Shown piece by piece: positions 58,863-64,000 of a stretch of DNA of 64,000 nt. The DNA is from Meghimatium bilineatum (Eukaryota; Mollusca; Gastropoda; Stylommatophora; Philomycidae). Where the stretch lies: NCBI GenBank assembly GCA_034231615.1, contig CM067298.1, forward strand, positions 36,462,127 to 36,526,126, written 5' to 3'. Within the stretch, counting starts at the first letter, position 1; each line of letters opens with the position of its first letter. The notes under the pieces are model-generated. The model worked only from the letters and a program-made list of their open reading frames with translations, was not told where the DNA came from and searched no databases. Position numbers and translations under genes: made by a program.

Positions 58863-58984
58863 AGGACCAAACGTGAAATAGCCCGGAAACCAATCGTCAT
58901 TCAATCCTGCGATACCTCAAAGCATAAGGTAGAGAAAAGACATTAGCTAGATAGATATACTGTATGTTAGAAGTGATGACACTA

Positions 58985-60320
58985 TAACTCTAAGATAGTA
59001 CCAGTTAGGACATGATGATGGTGATGGCAATATAACTCTAAGATAGTACCAGTTAGGACATGATGATGGTGATGGCAATATAACTCTAAGATAGTACCAG
59101 TTAGGTCATGATGGTGGTGGTGGCAATATAACTCTAAGATAGTACCAGTAAGGTCATGATGGTGGTGGTGGCAATATAACTCTAAGATAGTACCAGTTAG
59201 GTCATGATGGTGGTGGTGGCAATATAACTCTAAGATAGTACCAGTTAGGTCATGATGGTGGTGGTGGCAATATAACTCTAAGATAGTACCAGTAAGGTCA
59301 TGATGGTGGTGGTGGCAATATAACTCTAAGATAGTACCAGTTAGGTCATGATGGTGGTGGTGGCAATATAACTCTAAGATAGTACCAGTTAGGACATGGT
59401 AGTGGTGGTGGCAATATAACTCTAAGATAGTACCAGTTAGGTCATGATGGTGGTGGTGGCAATATAACTTTAACAGAGTACGAGTTAGGACATGGTAGTG
59501 GTGGTGGCAATATAACTTTAACAGAGTACGAGTTAGGACATGGTAGTGGTGGTGGCAATAGAACTTTAACAGAGTACGAGTTAGGACATGGTAGTGGTGG
59601 TGGCAATAGAACTTTAACAGAGTACGAGTTAGGACATGGTAGTGGTGGTGGCAATAGAACTTTAACAGAGTACGAGTTAGGACATGGTAGTGGTGGTGGC
59701 AATAGAACTTTAACAGAGTACGAGTTAGGACATGGTAGTGGTGGTGGCAATAGAACTTTAACAGAGTACGAGTTAGGACATGGTAGTGGTGGTGGCAATA
59801 GAACTTTAACGGAGTACGAGTTAGGACATGGTAGTGGTGGTGGCAATAGAACTTTAACAAAGTACGAGTTATGACATGGTAGTGTGGTGGCAATAGAACT
59901 TTAACAGAGTACGAGTTAGGACATGGTAGTGGTGGTGGCAATAGAACTTTAACAGAGTACGAGTTAGGACATGGTAGTGGTGGTGGCAATAGAACTTTAA
60001 CAGAGTACGAGTTAGGACATGGTAGTGGTGGTGGCAATAGAACTTTAACAGAGTACGAGTTAGGACATGGTAGTGGTGGTGGCAATAGAACTTTAACAGA
60101 GTACGAGTTAGGACATGGTAGTGGTGGTGGCAATAGAACTTTAACGGAGTACGAGTTAGGACATGGTAGTGGTGGTGGCAATAGAACTTTAACAAAGTAC
60201 GAGTTATGACATGGTAGTGGTGGTGGCAATAGAACTTTAACAGAGTACGAGTTAGGACATGGTAGTGGTGGTGGCAATAGAACTTTAACAGAGTACGAGT
60301 TAGGACATGGTAGAAGTGAT
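58985..60320. repeat. 48-bp minisatellite, about 28 copies, two subtypes
   Basis: Subtype 1 (58985-59450) has 'ataactctaagatagtacca' and 'atgatggtggtggtgg'. Subtype 2 (about 59460-60310) has 'agaactttaacagagtacga' and 'catggtagtggtggtgg'. Within subtype 2, a variant pair (a unit with 'aacggag' followed by one with 'aacaaag' and 'ttatgac') appears at about 59808-59880 and again at about 60143-60210, seven units apart, marking a block duplication. A 1-bp deletion lies at about 59884. The 48-bp period creates a 447-codon reverse-strand frame that changes register at the deletion without a stop. Confidence 0.97.
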
Positions 60321-61374
60321 AACAATAGATCTCCGAGAGAGTACCAGTTTGGGTATGGTAGAGATTATTGAAATAAAACTCAGATAGTGAGAGAGAGAGA
60401 GAGAGAACGAGTGTAAGTTGGTTACGCTAGTTTCCTATGTTAGGTAGTGGAATCTTTCTTTAACAGATTGCTTTTTATGGCATTCCCGATAATGAGAAAG
60501 TTCTCATAAAAGTTTCTGCAATTTTCAAATGATTTTGTTCAATAAGACTGTAGAATGCAAAGCTGCGAGCTGGAATATGACGGTCTTGAGCAATGCAGCC
60601 AGCTGGACAGTACTCGACTCCTTAGGTTCTATTCATAGTTTAGGACAACAATTTTAGCCAATATTTGATCCCCTTCTGCCTCTTGTCGACAACTGTAAAA
60701 AAATTCCAGGGAACATCATACCCAGCTTAATTATGTCAAATTGTTTCCTGCTCCTAAACAAGTAGCATAAAAAGTGATTTTTCCGATATTCAGAAACAGA
60801 TTTATAAACTTATAAGCGATTCAATTGGTGTAGCATCAAACACAATATATGTGATGTATTTTGTCAATAACTTTTTAACATTTTAGAACCCACGCTCCCC
60901 AAATTATTAACGTAAAGTATGGACATCCGAGTTTTGACATTGCTCTCCAGATGACTACATGCATGCTCTGGATAAGAGGGTTGAGTCTTGACATGGCTAA
61001 ATCAGCTAGCGTCATTATAACGGAGATCATAGGGTGGGTTGGTAATAACATTTACGATAAATTAACATATTTCCGTTTCCCATCACGATGTTCCTGCCAC
61101 GAGACATTGATAGTTTTATTTGCTCTACTGACGGTTCCCGTCAATACACGGGCACAACCTAACATCTATATTTATAAGAAGTTATATATTAAAGAAAGAA
61201 TATATTGGTAGCTCATACTATTCAGGACGAGGCCATCAACCACCATTGTTTTATCTGTAGTTATTTTCTAGGCAATGTAAATACATTCAGTAGTTTGCAT
61301 TTGAGCGAGCAAATCCTATACAACATCTAATACATTAATTTAAATTTTTAATGAACTGTACGCCATCAAATATA
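60321..61374. other. Non-coding stretch with GA run
   Basis: A (GA)n run at about 60388-60406, and a dispersed motif at about 61222-61310 matching 56803-56880. The open frame at 60951-61211 has no known motif. Confidence 0.45.
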
Positions 61375-63010
61375 TCTTTGTTCTATGCGGTCAACTATGG
61401 CTTTGTTCTACACCGCCAACTATCTCTTTGTTCTACACCGTCAACTATATCTTTCATCTAACCCGCTAACAATCTCTTTGTTATACGTGGTCAACTATCT
61501 CTTTGTTCTACACCGTCAACGATCTCTTTGTTCTACACCGTCAACTATCTCTTTGTTCTACACCGTCAGCTCTCTCTTTCGTCTACGCCGTCAACTATCT
61601 CTTTGTCATACACCGTCAGCTATCTCATTGTTATACGCGGTCAACTATCTCTTTGTTCTACACCGTCAACTATCTCTTTGTCATACACAGTCAGCTATCT
61701 CATTGTTATACGTGGTCAACTATCTCTTTGTTCTACACCGTCAACTATCTCTTTGTTCTACACCGTCAACTCTCTCTTTCGTCTACACTGTCAACTATCT
61801 CTTTGTTCTACACCGTCAAATATCTTTGTTCTACACCGTCAACTATCTCTTTGTTCTTCACCGTCAACTATCTCTTTGTTCTACACCGTCAACTATCTCT
61901 TTGTTCTACACAGTCAACTATCTCTTTGTTCTACACCGTCAACTATCTCTTTGTTCTACACCGTCAACTATCTCTTTGTTCTACACCGTCAACTATCTCT
62001 TTGTTCTACACCGTCAACTATCTCTTTGTTCTTCACCGTCAACTATCTCTCTGTTCTACACCGTCAACTATCTCTTTGTTCTACACCGTCAACTATCTCT
62101 TTGTTCTTCACCGTCAACTATCTCTTTGTTCTACACCGTCAACTATCTCTTTGTTCTTCACCGTCAAATATCTCTTTGTTCTACACCGTCAACTATCTCT
62201 TTGTTCTTCACCGTCAACTATCTCTTTGTTCTTCACCGTCAACTAGCTCTTTGTTCTACAAGTCAACTATCTCTTTGTTCTACATTGTCAACTATCTCTT
62301 TGTTCTACACCGTCAACTATCTCTTTGTTGTTCACCGTCAACGATCTCTTTGTTCTACACCGTCAACTATCTCTTTGTTCTTCACCGTCAACTATCTCTT
62401 TGTTCTACACCGTCAACTTTATCTTTCATCTACGTCGCCAACTATCTCTTTGTTCTACACCGTCAACTATCACTTTGCTCTACACCGTCAACTATCTCTT
62501 TGTTCTACACCGTCAACTTTATCTTTCGTCTACGTCGCCAACTATCTCTTTGTTCTACGCCGTCAACTATCTCTTTGCTCTGCACCGTCAACTATCTCTC
62601 TGTTCTACACCGTCAACTATCTCTTTGTTCTACACCGTCAACTATCTCTTTGTTCTACGCGGTCAACTATCTCTTTGTTCTACGCGGTCAACTATCTCTT
62701 TGTTCTATACCGTCAACTATCTCTTTGTTGTACGGGGTCAATTATCTCTTTGTTATACGCGGTAAACTATCGCTATGTTCTACACTGTCAACTATCTCTT
62801 TGTTCTACACTGTCAACTATCTCTTTGTTCTACACTGTCAACTGTCTCTTTGTTCTACACCATCAACTGTCCTTTGGTCTACACCATCAACTATCTCTTT
62901 GTTCTACACCATCAACTGTCTCTTTGTTCTACACCATCAACTATCTCTTTGTTCTACACTGTCAACTATCTCTTTGTTCTACACCATCAACTGTCTCTTT
63001 GTTATGCGCG
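61375..63010. repeat. 25-bp minisatellite, about 66 copies
   Basis: Units of 25 bp built on 'ctttgttctacaccgtcaac' with 'tatct'. Variants such as 'ttcttcaccg', 'tacgcggtca' and 'tacaccatca' cluster. No circular triplet of the unit is a stop codon and 25 is not a multiple of 3, so all three plus-strand frames stay open and read the same 25-residue repeat (549, 515 and shorter codon runs). I see no coding signal beyond that arithmetic. Confidence 0.97.
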
Positions 63011-64000
63011 GTCAACTATCTCTGTTATATGTGATCAAGTCACTAGTCATCACGTCGTTTGTCATAAATATTTAGTTCTGTTATGTGATCGTGAACAGTG
63101 CAATTCTTATTGGTCGTATTCTGTTGTGAATGTGTTTCGTTCTTTATATGGACTTTTCGTCGAAAGGCTCATTATCTAGTGTTGTAATATGTGTTTACAG
63201 TGAAACGCAAAACTTCATCACCATGTATCCACGTGTAGCCTGTTTTGCCGCAATAACTACTTAATAGATTAAGGAGTTGCTCACTTATTTATCAGAAAAC
63301 CACCTGTGTGTTCTAGAAAAACGGGGGTGCAAATAATATCGACATTGTTGCCAACAAAGGATTTCTGAAGTAGCGATTAGGGATTTTTGGGGGGATGGAT
63401 GTGACTTTCCTATCCCATATATCGTCAGTGACCCTGAAGCATTGCTAAAAGCATCCGAAAGACGAATACATCGTAGTCAAGACTTAAGCCATGACGCTAC
63501 TCATTTAATTATTAAAACTACATCCTGCTAAACGGCAAGTGTTTCCGAACGAAAAAAGGAGATGATGATAGTGATCAAGTAATCCCTTTACATTTGAGCA
63601 TGTAGCTCTTGACAGCCGTTTATCCTATCCATCAAAACCACATGCCCTCCATAGTTAAATGTTTAATAACCGAGGTGGCAGTTGGACTTGTATATTTTTT
63701 CTTCTTTCCTCAAAGACATGGCTGCGTTTGGAAGTTTTATTTAAAAATGTTTAGTCTCCAAAGGGAAGCTTTTCAAGTGCCGCAGTATCCTACGATCATG
63801 GAATCCTGTCAGAAGGGTAGCTTATACTCTGGGCCAACTATTCATAATTCTTCTATCAAATTTGTTTGCAATTGTGAGAATACCATTGGCATCAGAAACA
63901 AGTGAATCACGAAGTATTACAAAATGTGGATAAATATTGGCTTCTAAACAAAAGCGTCCCAAGAAAAATGCAATTTACAGTAATATAAAGTGTGTAACAG
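63011..64000. other. Non-coding stretch to window end
   Basis: No gene or element recognised. The open frame at 63609-63905 has no known motif. Confidence 0.45.

Noticed and set aside
58982-60325. 447-codon reverse-strand reading frame as a repetitive protein gene
   Set aside because: It lies wholly in a 48-bp minisatellite (48 = 3 x 16). It changes register at a 1-bp deletion without stopping, has no flanking exon-like sequence and the other frames are also long.
60951-61211. 86-codon frame with hydrophobic segment as a membrane protein
   Set aside because: No recognisable motif, no supporting context, AT-rich end; length is within chance expectation.
61385-63075. 549- and 515-codon overlapping frames as genes
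   Set aside because: They are the same 25-bp tandem repeat read in different frames; openness follows from unit arithmetic.

Overview
This 64 kb window looks like repeat-rich, AT-rich nuclear DNA from an invertebrate animal. The transposable-element types (RTE-like and Jockey/I-like non-LTR retrotransposons with RNase H, hAT, mariner, Helitron, tRNA-derived SINEs) and their abundance fit a lophotrochozoan such as a mollusc, but the sequence alone does not fix the taxon. I see no convincing host protein-coding gene, no rRNA gene and no intact tRNA gene. Every recognisable protein-coding stretch belongs to a mobile element, and almost all are 5'-truncated, frameshifted or interrupted by stops.

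Layout. 0-5 kb: a Jockey/I-like LINE (RT plus RNase H, GAA tail) and an RTE-like fragment. 5-10 kb: minisatellites, led by a 40-bp satellite built from two alternating 20-mers. 11-19 kb: RTE-like fragments, a Helitron replication-protein remnant, a short LINE copy with a 12-bp target-site duplication (TSD), and a nearly intact 282-codon RT fragment with a 9-bp TSD. 19-31 kb: many minisatellites, a non-autonomous hAT element, a tRNA-headed SINE, a LINE whose CTAA tail has grown into a microsatellite, and a short retroelement inside a 44-bp tandem array. 31-39 kb: degenerate LINE pieces and SINEs. 40-45 kb: two minisatellite families, one split by a dead 3.5 kb hAT element that itself carries a nested inverted-repeat insertion. 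46-58 kb: a mariner remnant, the best RNase H LINE copy, several more RT remnants and TA arrays. 59-63 kb: two large minisatellites (48 bp and 25 bp) that create long spurious reading frames.

LINE groups used below (my labels): A = Jockey/I-like, RNase H, Cys/His tail motif, GAA tail; B = 'GRPxTT' RT tail, CTAA-like end; C = RNase H with SDDDPTAN end and CTAA tail; R = RTE-like with 'RIPWT' motif and GAT tail; D and E = other RTE-like RT tails. The copies do not act together as a system. They record repeated insertion, nesting and decay, with tandem repeats expanding between and sometimes from them. By eye, more than twenty unrelated tandem arrays cover roughly a sixth of the window.
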